A DNA stretch of 64,000 nt, from the NCBI GenBank assembly GCA_032158295.1, contig CM063246.1, forward strand, positions 13,145,608-13,209,607, in the 5' to 3' direction. The DNA is from Pycnopodia helianthoides. Lineage: Eukaryota; Echinodermata; Asteroidea; Forcipulatida; Asteriidae. The position numbers were made by a program, and so were the translations under genes. Below the pieces are notes generated by a model. The model ran no database searches, was not told the origin of the DNA, and was given only the letters and a program-made list of their open reading frames with translations. Shown piece after piece: positions 35,356 to 47,445 of this stretch (its first letter is position 1; every line of letters begins with the position of its first letter).

Positions 35356-36699
35356 TATTATATAGAAAATCATGAAATCATCATCTTATTAGTGAATTGT
35401 AATGTTTGAAAGTGATTTTTGTACTAAATATAACCTGATATTTACATCGTTTTTCTTGGCAGAAATCCGGAATGTAGAGATACACTGTTTTGATTTTTGT
35501 TTAAACATAAGTGTGAAACACATTAGATAGACATAAATTGAACCTTTTCTAACAAAAGTAATAAGGAATTGTTCAAAATACTCACGAAGCATTCAATTAT
35601 TGTTGTGTACTTTCAGAGGATTTAAATCTATAACAAAATTGGCGTGTTCTAGTTTATGAATATCTAGTTAGTGTGTGTTTTAACCATCAATAAAAAACCG
35701 TGTTGAATGTGTATCTGATTTCTACTCTTGATATTATAAATCTGTTGTCAACATTTTGTGAATAGTATGCAGCGTAAAAATGTTGTTGGTTTAACAAAGA
35801 AAGTCTGATGCTTGAGCTGATGGAATTCCCTTTTTACCCAAACCTTCAAATAATTCAGAAATTGGGACCATTTCCTTTACGAGGACCCGTGCTTATTTCA
35901 GTTTAACTATTGTTGTTTTTTTTCTTGTCAAAGAATTTTTTGTAGTGACGACAGAGTTTTTAACCAGCACCTGAGCTGCTTATTCCTTAGAAACTTGATG
36001 ACGATATACGCCTTATGCATTGACGTCACCATGCCGCCATCTTGAGAGGTAAAATGATGACGAAACAATGGAAAACGCACATCTTGTACGCGCGGCGCAG
36101 AGGATGAGCCAATGAGCAGTCTTCTTTTGACTTTAGCAAAGGTCTACTCGGTTCAAATGTGCCGAAATGTTTTTTAAAGTAGGGTGTTTTTGTCCTATAG
36201 ATAATCTAACGGCATTCGTTTCAAATGTGCCCTATATTATGTAGAGGTGCTCCCCAGTAAATAGCGACTGTTCAATGCGCCATGCCTCATTAATCATTTA
36301 GAGGATCTCACACATTCCTGTAAATGACAGATTTGTGGGTCTATGCTTTAAATGATTGTTGAAATAGGGTCCAATATTGTATCTAAGGATTTATTGAGGT
36401 ATTTCGGGTAAGCTGGTGACCTAAAACAGTTTCTCACAATGTGGGACCCCTTTCCAAAATGGCTGCTTTTCTGTTTGGAATTCAACACTCCGGTTGCATT
36501 TTGTGTTTCTTTGTGACTCACCCCTGTAAAAATAGAAAACAAAACTTAAGTTAAGACGTCACCGTTTTTTTCTTTTCTTCATTTTACAATAAGTAGGATA
36601 TAAAGCTTTGCATGGTGGAAGTATAGATAAGAGAGGTTTGCAGTAACACCATGTCAAATCTCTTTTGAGTAGTGTTGGTTCTGAAAAGAACCGGTGGTT

Positions 36700-37240
36700 A
36701 ACGACTCAATGTTTCGATCAGTATACTCTGATCGTCTTCACAATAGTGAAAGACTCTTACTGTTCCTGAGAATTTAGAAAAAAATTTAGCATTCAAGTGT
36801 TGGTTGCTATAGGACATATATTTGGTTGTAGGCACCCTTAGGTCCGATTTACTTTGTGTGCAATTCAGGAGGGGGGGGGGGGTGAGGTTCAGGATAGAGT
36901 GCGCCACCAGGAGTCTGCCACACGCAATTTATTTCGGAACTGCTCGTGGAAAACTATAGAGTTATATAACTGAACTGTGGAAGAAGCCGTCATTATTACA
37001 CACACGTAACTGTGCTGTCCCACCATGGGCACAAATCCCTAAGGATACCTGACATACAGATGTCCACTTACAAAATGGTTGTTTTGTGAACTGGTGCGTG
37101 ACCTGTGTTGTACGATGGGTCTGGACAAGATTCTTGTCGGGCCGTGTCCCCGTTGTTTTGTACGCCCGTAGTTGGAATTTAAGATTTGCATTTTGAAGCA
37201 TATCATCGTAGCCTGCGTACACCCACGGCGGAAACATCAT
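36700..37240 (-). other. Unrecognised duplicated segment, open on minus strand
   Basis: A 92-residue minus frame at 36962-37240 starts MMFPPWVYAGYDDMLQNANL. The same segment at 52132-52478 is broken by a frameshift. No family recognised; could be an exon remnant. Confidence 0.25.
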
Positions 37241-37494
37241 AAAAATATAAAATAAAAAAACATAAATAAACTACAAAGTATTTCTTGCCACTTTTAGGGA
37301 TGAAGTAGAAATCATTGTATAAACCACCATAGTGAGGTTAGGATATGGCCATGGGCGAGGGGTTGAGAGGGGCAAGGGTACCGAGCATGAGAAGGGCTAC
37401 CGCCCTTATCACCCACTCTGGTAACGCCATTGGGTGTGGCAATCACGTGACATTCTCCGACTGAGGCGTTTTTACACCATAGTACCGGTAATCA

Positions 37495-37650
37495 CAACGG
37501 TATTAAAACATTGAAGCACGGAGCAAGATTTCCAAGTACAAAGCTTTATGAATCATTCAGGTTGGATAGAGACAATCATCTGATATCTTCATTATCAACC
37601 ATGGCACGTGTTGTCTCTCCCGAGTCTGCCATCACTCATTCATGCTGCTG
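37495..37650 (+). other. Candidate non-coding first exon, unit 3
   Basis: Matches the block at 20465, ending CATTCATGCTGCTG before GTAAGT (37651), about 470 bp ahead of the gene 3 signal exon acceptor. Confidence 0.4.
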
Positions 37651-37893
37651 GTAAGTTATTATACATTTCTAGTTTAACTGGTAAAATAATTTGTTAAAGT
37701 GGTCAGATATTGCCTGAGATCACACCACAGAGCATATAGAATCCAAATCCAACCCTACGCCGTTAGGGCTTCGCGCTAAGCGATCTCGGGCGCCATAACT
37801 TGCCTTCATCATTTGCTACTTGGTACATTTCACGCCCCCCCCCCCGTTTTAGAAATCCTGGGTCCGCCCCTGATGAAGCATGCATGTGTCGTG

Positions 37894-37911
37894 TATGAAC
37901 TGATGACGTCA
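37894..37911 (+). promoter_or_regulatory. TATA-like box plus CRE upstream of gene 3
   Basis: TATGAA (37894-37899) in place of TATAAA, with a perfect TGACGTCA (37904-37911), about 250 bp before the gene 3 ATG. Confidence 0.38.
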
Positions 37912-38117
37912 TGCTTACGACATCCCAATGCAGTGCCCAGAAGTGGATCACACGTGACGTTCCGCCTTCCAGTAGTGTGTCCGTTTACATTCCTGATGAT
38001 GCATGCAGCAGGCTTTTGGAGCCATCTGATCTCTGTGTCTTACCGCTGCTATCACGAGATACGAACTCCCTGTCGGTGAATACTTTTTACCAATAAATGA
38101 CAATTTGTTTTTATCAG

Positions 38118-38212
38118 CAGGCTGGTTCTTCAGACACAAGTTAGTCGGAAAATGTTCGCTGGGAATCATTTCATCCGTGTGTTGCCGTCGTGTGTGCTGG
38201 TTTTACTTACAG
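38118..38212 (+). CDS. Gene 3 signal-peptide exon (coding from 38152)
   Basis: ATG at 38152 encodes MFAGNHFIRVLPSCVLVLLT, ending in phase 1 at a GTAAGT donor (38213). Acceptor ATCAG at 38117. Confidence 0.74.
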
Positions 38213-41200
38213 GTAAGTCTCTAGAAAATTACTTTTTTCAACTTCCATGCAAGAGCTACAATTTTTTACGTCGTCAGTGTAATTGCATTATATTTGACAC
38301 AGCCTGTCTGATGTTTTTGTGTATTATTGGTGTGTTTCTTCTTTGCTTTCTACTGTAGCCTTTTTTTGAACCCTTTTTTATAGTCGTAAAACGCATCGAG
38401 GAATTCGTGATTCACAATGCGTTGTAATGCTGTTATTGACTAGAATTTACTTTATTCTGATAAATTATTGCTTTATTGTGTTATCAGAGAACGAAAATCA
38501 AGAACAATCGATTACGGTGCTACAACAGTAGTATGCTGAGTATTTACCATGCACTGTTCTTTTACCTGCATTGTTTTGCAGAATTTTGTCTCTACACACC
38601 TAGGCCTATGCAGCATTTAGCTGCCAATGCAATCATAAAAATCGGAAATTAATTTGTCGCTCAAAGAATGTTTCGAAGGAAATAAGTAGGCGGGACTTTA
38701 GTTCGTACCATTTTTCCTCTCAAAAAATGACAAGAAAACGACTTTTGAGGGGCGTAACTAAAGGGCGGGGGAACATGCCCCCCTCCCCGCAAGTGGTCCA
38801 ATTTTAAATTTGGATTTTAGAAACAAAGAAATACCAGAGTAGAATGTGAATGACATGAAGAGAGAGGTATTTTTTCCACATTTTCATAAGGACTCCATTT
38901 ATTCGTAAATGGGTGCGCCTCATAAATGAATTCTACCTTTGAATTCCTGTTAAATAGCCCTGTCACACCTTGACGATTTAGCCAGCGTATGCCGACGTAT
39001 GACAAATTTGGCGAATACGCTGGCTACGTCGAATGAGTTATGGGTAAGATTTGTATAAATTAAGAGCACGTTGAAGCACGCTGGTATACATTGTAGTATG
39101 GCCAGGTCGTCGAAAAATGTTGTGCATGCACAACATTTTCGACGATATGCGTGCGCATGGCTCGTACGTCCCGCATACGCGGGCCATAAGTTGTAGGAAA
39201 GTTATGCGATCGTTGACACACATTCACACACGTTACTTGTAGGTTTATCATAAGTCGACATACGTCGAGATAATATGTAGCGTACCCAAAACGTATATCT
39301 AACCTATGAGTAACGTGCTTTTCATTTCGAACTTTTCTCCGACGCATATTGACGTATTTGACGTGTTCCAGTTGACTGCAGAACTTACTAACTTTACCAG
39401 CTACAATTGGCGTATTGGCAACGTTCTTCGAAGCTTTCTTCGGCATGGCGGTGATGTTGATACTGCATTGCCTTGTGCGGTTATGATTTGAATCGTAGAG
39501 CAGCAGCCCTTTTATAGGCCACGACACGTGATCATCGGCGATACGCTGCCGCGCGCTATGCATATAAGTTAGACTATCGTTGGGCATAAGTTGTGAACGC
39601 CGGCAACACGCTAAGCATTCGTTGGTATAAGTTATCTGTAAGTTAACGAAACGTTCTATATATTAATGAATACGCTATGTATACGCCAAAATTTAAAACA
39701 AATAACACCGATAGTTCAGCGTATGCCAGCGTTTTAGATAAATTTTGCTACGCTGGCTAAATCGTCAAGGTGTGACAGGGCAATGAGCCTTTGCTATAGC
39801 CTCCGGTTCAAGAGTACTATTCGTAATGGAAGAGTCACATTATGGCACTGCTACGTCATATAGTAATTTGCTGCTTAATAGTGCCATAACTATTGCTGCA
39901 AAAAGCGAATGCTATACAACCTGTAGTTTGGGTCATTTTATTGATTGTCTTCAGTGTTTTGATCGGAGTGGAATATTGGTGAGAAATACAATGGTCATAA
40001 TACCATAATGCATTCCTTCCATTCGAAACCAGGGACCGATATAGAGCTGATAATGCAGAGAACATTGATTTTAAATGTGCTTTTTTTTTTAATGGAGGTC
40101 CTTGAAAAATAGACAAAATTCATCAGCACAAATAGACCAACGAAGCCGGTGTGTCCCTTTAATACACTATAGCTTACCAAAGATATCACCAAACAATGTT
40201 CCTACACCCAGGCAGTGTAACCATGACAATTTATCTGTTGACTTTAAACTCACCACCGTGAACTAAACCCCCAAAACAATGCCAACTTTCCTTTTTCAGA
40301 GGGCGGCCCCTAATACAAGTTACAAGTCCAAATGTCACTTCTAAGCTGGAGATACGGTACTGAAAGCATTTATCTGTATAACTCACCACTGTGACCTTGA
40401 CATTTAACCTCTCACCCCCAAACAATCCCAGCTTTCTTTAGCCCGAGGGCAACCCCAAACCGAGTTAAAAATCCAAATGTCACTTCTTCCTTCTTATCTT
40501 GTTGTGAGGTCTAGTATTTTAATAAGAACATAAACACACAGAGTCAATATTCAAAAATGCAGTTGTTACTTTGCTAGTTTAGCTGTTAAAAGGGATTGGA
40601 ATTTTAAATGAAACTCTGCTCTATGAGTGCGGATTTTGGAAAGAAGTTAGAAATACCTTTATTTTTGTCGGCTGTTCACATCTATTGTATGGCTGAATTA
40701 TAAGCAGTGAATTATAGCAGCTTTTGCTTGGAGTAACCTTGGAGGTATTTTAGTATGAGGTATTATACCTCAAGGGAGTATCAAAGGAACGAGGGGTTTT
40801 GAGAATTGGAGGTAGTATCATAACAATTGAAGTCTATCGTACCCAGGCCAGACAATGCCAACATCAAACTGAACAAAACTTATTGAAAAATTAATCGCAA
40901 ACTCGAGTGGAAGGGGAAGTTCTAGCAGCAGTTGTCATGTCCTGACTGTTATGATTAGAAAACGATTTCCCAATCTCGCGCCTTCGGGGTGCAACCTACT
41001 TTAGTGTGAATTAGTGCATCGGCCCCAACGTTACTTAGGCCTTCAAAAATATTTTGTAGTAGACCGAATGTAAAGCCAAATAAAAGGGGCACAGTGTAAA
41101 TATGTCGCCCAATTGTGACCTGGGGTTGTTGACTTTCAACTTGAGGTATTGTGGATGACATAGGGCCTGAAAGAATTATCCTATTTGCCGAGAGGTGTAG

Positions 41201-44200
41201 GGACATTGTTTCAAGATTGATGCTTGGACGTTTGTAAATGAACACAGGTGCAGGGGCATTTTTAGTGGGAGGCAGAATAACTCGACGGGCCTTGGGAATC
41301 CCTATACCATACAAAATACGCCAAAAAGGAAAGTTTGATCTTATGTATCTTAAAGATATTCATTGGTACGCGGTGGTCAAGTCCATTGTAGTTGTTTATA
41401 TAGATCAATAAAAAAAAAGTTTTTTGTATGTATATATGTGTTTAATTTTTTTCATTCCCTTTTGTTTTGGGATTTTAATATCAATGTTTGTAAATTCTTT
41501 AAATGTGTGTGATTTAATGTATGGTTTGTTTTGTTTGTTTGCTTTTGTTTTTGTATTTTCTGTTTTGTCTTTTTTTGCCCAATGGCCGTCCACACGGGCG
41601 CCATTTCAGCAAGTTTTGTTTGTGGTGTATCATTGATAGCAATGGTCACTGTCTGCACTATTGTTGCATCGAAAGAGTTGCTTCCTAAAATGGCGTCCAA
41701 TGCACGTTTCAGTTTTTAAGCCCGGTTTTCCAATCTTGCGCCTTCGGGGTGCAACATATACTTAATAGTGTTGAAATAGAGCGGCGGCCTCATTATATGT
41801 TTTGCAGGTCCTCAAAAATATTCTATAGTAGACCGATTTTAGAGCCAAATAAAAGGGGCACGGTGTAAATCTGTCACCCAATTGTGACCTGGGGTTGTTG
41901 ACTTTCAACGTGAGGTATTGTGGATGACATAGGCCCTGAAAGAATTGTCCTATTTGCCGAGAGATGTAGGGACATTGTTTCAAGATTGATGCTTGTACGT
42001 TTGGAAATTTACAAAGGGGCAGGGGCATTTTTAGTGGGAGGCAGAATAATTTGATGGGCCTTGGGAATCCCTATACCATACAAAATACGCAAAAAGGAAA
42101 GCTTGATCTTATATAGTTATAAGAAAACCTATTCAATTTATCAAATTTCTGTTTTATTTTAACAGCATACATATGCACTGTTGAGTGCCGTAAGATGTCG
42201 GCTTATTACGGTCCTGTACCCGAGCCGGATCCCGGTCAGCCTTATAACAAATACTACTGGGTGAAATCAGCCATGGAGAAACTTCAAACTGGGTGTCCAT
42301 CGAAGAGAGGCACATCAGGAAGTACCCTCGCGGAAACTACCCGTTTGGCTGAGAGTAGGCCTACTGGAACAGCCGCTACCCTTTTGGCTGAGAGTAGGCC
42401 TACTGGAACAGACGCTACCCTTTTGGTCGAAAGTACCCCGTGTAAGTGGTCATCCTCACTGAATACACCATGCCCGATATTGGACACAGGATATCCCTCA
42501 ACGCCCCTTACTTTAAAGGGACACACCGGCTTCGGTGGGCTATTTGGGCTACAAAATAGACTAAAAACATGATTCCAAAGGTCTTCCTGGAATGGTTCAT
42601 AAAAGAAACCATCAAATTTGGCCGTTTTCGAGCATTTTTCAAAAAAAACGAAGGTCACGTGACTTTTCGGAAATTTGGTTCCGATAAGTCACGTGATCTG
42701 CAGAGTTAGTTTTACTTCCAGCCGTATAAAAGTAAATTACTGAACCAAATTTAAGCCTTTTAAAAAAAATCATTCATGAGTATTTGACGAAAAAGACTAT
42801 GTATTCAGATTATGGATACAAATTGTAATAAAATGATGAAAAATCGAACGTAAGATTCACTTTCAGAGAGTCCGTGCAACCATGGTGCAACGGAAGCGTG
42901 TTTTACTGCGCAGCAGCATGGGAGCTAGCGGAACGTAAACCTTGGGGCATAGCCGTAAATGGCCATGAGCTTGTGGGAGGGGCGGGGAGCTAGACCGTTA
43001 ACTACGTTTTGTTTTACGCAGGTTTTAGTCTGTAGCCCTAGCTATTATCTCATAACTATTGTCACGTTACGTGATGCCTGCGCTACACACGCGGCGGGAC
43101 GACGAATAGCTGCACGATGTCCACAGAATACAAGTTGGTGTGGACCGTACTATACTAACGTGTGTTAATGTCGGTTTTTTAATTACACGGTCGTGAATTT
43201 GCGCTAATGGATATGAAGACTGGATCCTCATGCCTCACTTTTGTTATAATTAATACATAAACAGAGCACCGGTCTACTTACAACAAAGTCACGTAAACTT
43301 GACAGTTGCAACGGCTGGAACAGCGTATACGATGACCTTTGACCGCATTTTTTTTCTTCAAATTTTTCGTTAATTACGTGATATTTTGATAACTTTTCTT
43401 TAACAACAACCATCTAAAAAACATTTTTTTGTGATTCCACATCACTAGGAAAACAGTAAGCCGATGTGTCCCTTTAACACATTACTTTCCTCTTGTGCAA
43501 AGGTAGACCTACCCCCTAAAATTGTCTGATCAATTATTGAGGTTCCAAGCACAACAAAGACACAACGGGAGGGGGGGGGGGTATACCATATCCCATATCT
43601 CGAGCACCAAATGTCTCCAAAAGACAGACGAATGTCAACCTCTGTTTATATAGTGCAAAGTTGTTGGTAAATGAAGATCTTAAACGGCCGTTCCGATGGA
43701 AACACACTTGTGGGTCCTTGTGTGAACGGGGAAGTGCTTTTAAAAGACAGGGATGCCTCCAGGTTTACAACCACATTATTGACTTTCATTGCGTGAAAAC
43801 ATGCCACCTTCAACAAATTGTATACTTTGATACATGTTTAATGTATGAAAATGTTTCTCTTTGTTGTGACGTGGTCATTGTGTAAACCATCATCAAATCA
43901 TCGACCGTGCATAAGGAAGAGACCAGGGATGAAATGATAATAGGCCTACATAATATTTTGCAAGTCTAAATTTTGCGGGACCCAGGCGTAGCGCGGGTTT
44001 CCCGCTAGTAACAATACAAGAAGAAACGGGCCTGTAAACTAAGTGTATCGCATGTTTGCTCCACAGACGTGTATAACCCTCTTGGCATGGAGAATGGAGA
44101 CATCCCTGATGAAAGCATTACAGCTTCGTCGTACCATTTAACATGGTTCAGCTCCTATCCGTCAAATGCTTCACGTCTTAACGTTCTTGGTAGGTTCCTT

Positions 44201-46730
44201 CTAAATGATTCCGTATAATATTGATTTGATTATGATTCTATGTGTATGAAACGACTGTGGACCCATTGCTTTAAAAACAGTTTAAAGGACGTCATAAATA
44301 TGAACAACGTTTTTTGGTGACATTATTTCTAAAGTTTCATTAAACCCCTGAACACCGTGACACAAAAATTCACTATTTAATATACACACATCGAGGAAAT
44401 GTATTGAAGACTATTAAATTTATGACGTCATTATACTCAACCGACTTACAGCGCCATCTGTTGACATCAGCTACCGACTTAATCTCAAACATTGAATTTG
44501 AAATCTAGAGACATGTACCACGAGGTCACGCAGAATAAAACTCAATTCTTGTTTTTGCGATGTCACAGAATCTGAATTTCACGTTTTTTTTTAAACGTTT
44601 TTTAATGTTACTTAAAATATTGTTGTATTAACTCAAATCTAGATTTGACCGTGCAATACATTTTAGATATGTTCTTAGTGACACGAGAGAATGTGGAATT
44701 TCATTAAGGGATATCCTTTTCATTTGTAATTTCTATCTTAAACACAAACACATTGTTCTTCTTTAATTTGAAGTTTTCATTGATAACGTAGGCCTATCCG
44801 ATTTTTTTGTGATGATAATGCTCGACTGCAAAAAATGTTTGTGATGAACGCCGCGTATTAGTTTGACTGTTATTGTACAATTGGTGCTCGATGGGGCAGA
44901 GGGTACGCCCCTCCTATTGTGTCTTCATTGTGTGCTTGGAATCTCAGGAATTCTTTTGAGGATTTTTTTTATTTATTTATTTATTTATTTATTATTTATT
45001 CATTATTATTTATTTATTTATTATTTTTTTTTTGGGGGGGGTGTTCTATACAAGAGGAAAATAGTGTGTTATAGTATGGGAACATTGGGGGGGGGGACCC
45101 TCTACCCTATATCGGGCAGGCTATATATTATTGTGAACATTCACAAGCTATCCATTCTTCAACATGCATTTCTTCTGAACAGCAACTCCATGGTGTGCAA
45201 GCAGCAGTGACAATACTCCATGGATACAAGTTGACTTCAACGACAACGTGCACATCACAGGTCTAACCACAAAGGGATATGACGTCTACTTCGTCAAGAA
45301 TTACACAGTTACGTATAATGATGTTCAGTCCTGGAATGATGTGACGTCAGAAGATGGAGCACCTCAACAGGTAATAATGGCAGAACAAAATTGTGTATAT
45401 GTAAAACATTTGTTTATCGACAAATACGAACAGCTAAAAGGTACACGTTGCCTTGGATTGGGCGAGTTGGTCTATACAAAGCGTTTGTAACCGATTGTTA
45501 CAAAATGCATTATGGTTAGAAAGATGTTTTGAAAGTAGAATACAATGATCCACACAAATATGCCTCGAAATTGCGTGGTTTTTCTTTTACATCGTGAACT
45601 AACACGGTCGGCCATTTTGACTCAAAATTTGACTCCACAACATGGCCGACCGTGTTAGTTCGCAAAGTTAAAGGAAAACCACGCAATTTCAAGGCATATT
45701 TGTGTGGGTCATATTGTGTTCTACTTTTTAAACAACTTTCTAACCATATGCAATTTATAACACACGGTTACAAACGTATATGATAGACCAACTTGCCCGA
45801 TCCAAGGAAACGTGTACCTTTAAATAGACATACAACAAAAAGCGATAGAAACTGAGTGTTATTTTAATCTCCTGTCCTAAATAATTAAATTGCAAATTAT
45901 CGACCAGTTCTTTCAGTTATATATCGAATCAGAAACAACTTGGATTTCACTTGTGTCTCCTAAAGAAACAATTTATTTATTGATGATAATAATAAAAAAA
46001 AAATGACACTGCACCTCACGACAAAAAAAACAACAAAACCTTTTTCATAACATTTTCATTGCAACTTTGACTCTGATTTTGTTCGATACTAAACTGTCTA
46101 CCGTCTAGTTCTGTTACTAATTTAGTACTAGTACACTCTAAAAAACTCCCGGGTCACAATTGACCCGGATTCCGGGTCCCAGAGGGTCCGACCCATTTCT
46201 GGGTCAGGCTGACCTGGAAACTGGTCAAAAAAGGGATTTGGCCCCAATTTATGCGTCAATTTGACCCATTTCTGGGTTATATCGACACAATATTCCGGAT
46301 CATACTGACCCAGGAGAGGGCAGGCCTTACGGGACCCAGGTCTGGGTAAATTTTGACCCGGGAGTTTTTAGAATCTTTAGAGTGTAAAAATGTCACTGAA
46401 ACTTAAGTGATTTTTCCCGGTTCCTGCTCCTCCGTAGATGGATGACATGTTAAGGCCACCCAGTCCCTTTCAACTGCACTCTTGTCAACAATACTCTTCA
46501 AACAATTTCAAACGATTTCAAATGTATTTACCTGGCAATGTAAAATAATTCGATTAATTATTCTGATCTTTCGACAGTTCAACGGTAACAGTGATGGGAA
46601 TAACCTTGCGACGGTCAAGTTTGATGAAGCTTTGTACGCGAAAATTATACGCATTCTACCCACTTCATGGAACGATATGTCTGAAAACCAAAACTGCTGT
46701 ATGTATTTTGAATTATTGGGGTATAACTAA
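38152..46730 (+). CDS. Array gene 3: secreted discoidin protein with only two repeats
   Basis: Proposed exons are 38152-38212, 42166-42441, 44067-44189, 45183-45370 and 46578-46730, 801 nt, 266 residues, same phases as genes 1 and 2. It is the minimal form: signal peptide, conserved Cys-bearing segment (lacking the AGSIE residues of genes 1 and 4), two full 13-residue units plus LLVESTP, and a complete F5/8C domain. Exon A is one codon and exon B three codons shorter than in gene 1, both within predicted binding loops. Intron 2 carries a 961-bp TTAA-type transposon and intron 3 a palindromic MITE further on, but reading frames stay intact, so the gene looks functional. Role unknown beyond glycan or lipid binding typical of the fold. 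Confidence 0.78.
38955..39781. mobile_element. 827-bp element with long terminal inverted repeats (unit 3)
   Basis: Left GCCCTGTCACACCTTGACGA then TTTAGCCAGCGTA; right is its complement. Unit 1 has the empty site at about 8430 (CTGTTTAATGAGCC). No transposase frame. Confidence 0.8.
40040..40162 (-). mobile_element. Fragment related to the 42513 TTAA element
   Basis: Ends CGAAGCCGGTGTGTCCCTTT-AA, the terminal sequence of that family; remainder diverged. Confidence 0.5.
40716..41347 (+). repeat. 632-bp block almost identical to unit 2
   Basis: Partner of 25094-25725. In unit 3 it is followed by a second, more diverged version of part of the block (41730-42100). Confidence 0.85.
42166..42441 (+). 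CDS. Gene 3 repeat exon: two 13-aa units
   Basis: Acceptor TTTTAACAG, donor GTAAGT at 42442, phases 1 and 1. MSAYYGPVPEPDPGQPYNKY is identical to gene 1; then RLAESRPTGTAAT, LLAESRPTGTDAT and the half unit LLVESTP. Shortest allele of the repeat in the array. Confidence 0.84.
42513..43477. mobile_element. 961-bp transposon at TTAA in intron 2 of gene 3
   Basis: TTAA at both ends and inverted termini AGGGACACACCGGCTT / AAGCCGATGTGTCCCT. Unit 2 at 30150 and unit 4 at 62975 show the empty site TTACTTTAACACATTA. No transposase frame. piggyBac-type target (family knowledge). Confidence 0.88.
43567..43581 (+). repeat. G-tract after gene 3 repeat exon
   Basis: GGGAGGGGGGGGGGG; about 165 bp beyond the repeat exon once the transposon is discounted. 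Confidence 0.65.
43975..44008. repeat. Conserved hairpin before discoidin exon A, gene 3
   Basis: GCGGGA and TCCCGC arms; the outer AT pairs are lost. Confidence 0.55.
44067..44189 (+). CDS. Gene 3 discoidin exon A
   Basis: Encodes YVYNPLGMENGDIPDE, SITASSYHLTWFSSYPSNA and SRLNVL. Variable loop wholly different from genes 1 and 2; one codon shorter; phase kept. Confidence 0.82.
44905..45115. repeat. TTTA microsatellite with inverted piece of intron 2
   Basis: 44915-44965 is the reverse complement of the intron-2 stretch near the G-tract (TTGTGTCTTCATTG, GCTTGGAA). A TTTA run (44967-45030) and two G-runs follow. Insertion specific to unit 3, intron 3. Confidence 0.6.
45183..45370 (+). CDS. 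Gene 3 discoidin exon B
   Basis: Encodes ATPWCASSSDNTPWIQVDF, ITGLTTKGYDVYFVK and NYTVTYNDVQSWNDV. Three codons shorter than genes 1 and 2 in the loop after GY. Donor GTAATA, phase 0 exit. Confidence 0.84.
45434..45823. mobile_element. Long palindromic MITE in intron 4 of gene 3
   Basis: Almost entirely inverted repeat: AAAGGTACACGTTGCCTTGG at left with its complement at right, centre around GACTCAAAATTTGACTCC. Right flank TTAA, left CTAA; units 1 and 2 carry the empty site CAGCTTAAAGAG. Confidence 0.85.
46134..46384. mobile_element. MITE of the CACTCTAAAAACTCCCGGGTC family, full copy
   Basis: Inverted ends CACTCTAAAAAACTCCCGGG and its complement near CCCGGGAGTTTTTAG...AGAGTG. Interior rich in GGGTC/GACCC pairs, so it can fold on itself. 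Intron 4 of gene 3. Confidence 0.8.
46578..46730 (+). CDS. Gene 3 terminal discoidin exon
   Basis: Encodes FNGNSDGNNLATVKFDEA, IRILPTSWNDMSE and CCMYFELLGYN, then TAA. Phase 0 acceptor CTTTCGACAG. Confidence 0.84.
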   Translation, partial: FNGNSDGNNLATVKFDEALYAKIIRILPTSWNDMSENQNCCMYFELLGYN

Positions 46731-47107
46731 TTTTGAGGTATCACAGTTGTTTAGAATTAACTATGTAAAGCTGTAAGCAAGTGATGTTTTTGAAGGCAAC
46801 TTTAAATTAACTAGTGTCTTTCGTCATCTTTTTTGAAATAGCTAGTCTGTTGATTGAAATCCATCAACTGCAAAAACTGGGGTGTTCAAATTTACACCAT
46901 TGGTGTTGTCACATACAGATACCTCAAAAAACAAAACAAAAATTACACCATATGGGTGTCAAAATAACACTAATTTCTGCCAGCACAATTATTTCCTATC
47001 AACTTTTTGAACTTGATGACTTTGTAATGTTGCACTTTTATAGAATATCACCATTGCTTCTGTTATGCACCGACAGTGAGTTTAAGGTACGTAGTGTTTA
47101 TTATTAC

Positions 47108-47445
47108 TTAAAGGCCCTGTACACTATTGGTAAGATCGAAAAACACCATGTTCACAGATTCACACATAACTTACATGATTTAAAGTAAGTAATGGTAGAA
47201 AGGGTTCCTTAAAATATTTCTGCCTAAAATGCTATCGTTTCTGAGAAACAAGTAAAACAATAGTAATTATCGCGCGCGATAATTTGAAAAAACAGAAAAC
47301 ACATAAGATCTCTTTTCACTATTTTCTCGTGATCTCGATGACCAATTGAGCTCAAACTTTCGTTTGTTTGTTCATGCATATGTTTAATCACACAAAATGT
47401 GGACACTGATTTTGAGTTGTTACCAAAAGTGTACAATACCTTTAA
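47108..47445. mobile_element. Second TTAA MITE family
   Basis: TTAA at both ends; inverted GGCCCTGTACACTATTGGTA and TACCAAAAGTGTACAATACC; centre palindrome TTATCGCGCGCGATAA. Present only after gene 3. Confidence 0.8.

Noticed and set aside
40955..41314. 119-residue minus-strand frame also at 25333
   Set aside because: Open in two near-identical copies only because of the conversion patch; the other three copies contain stops and shifts.
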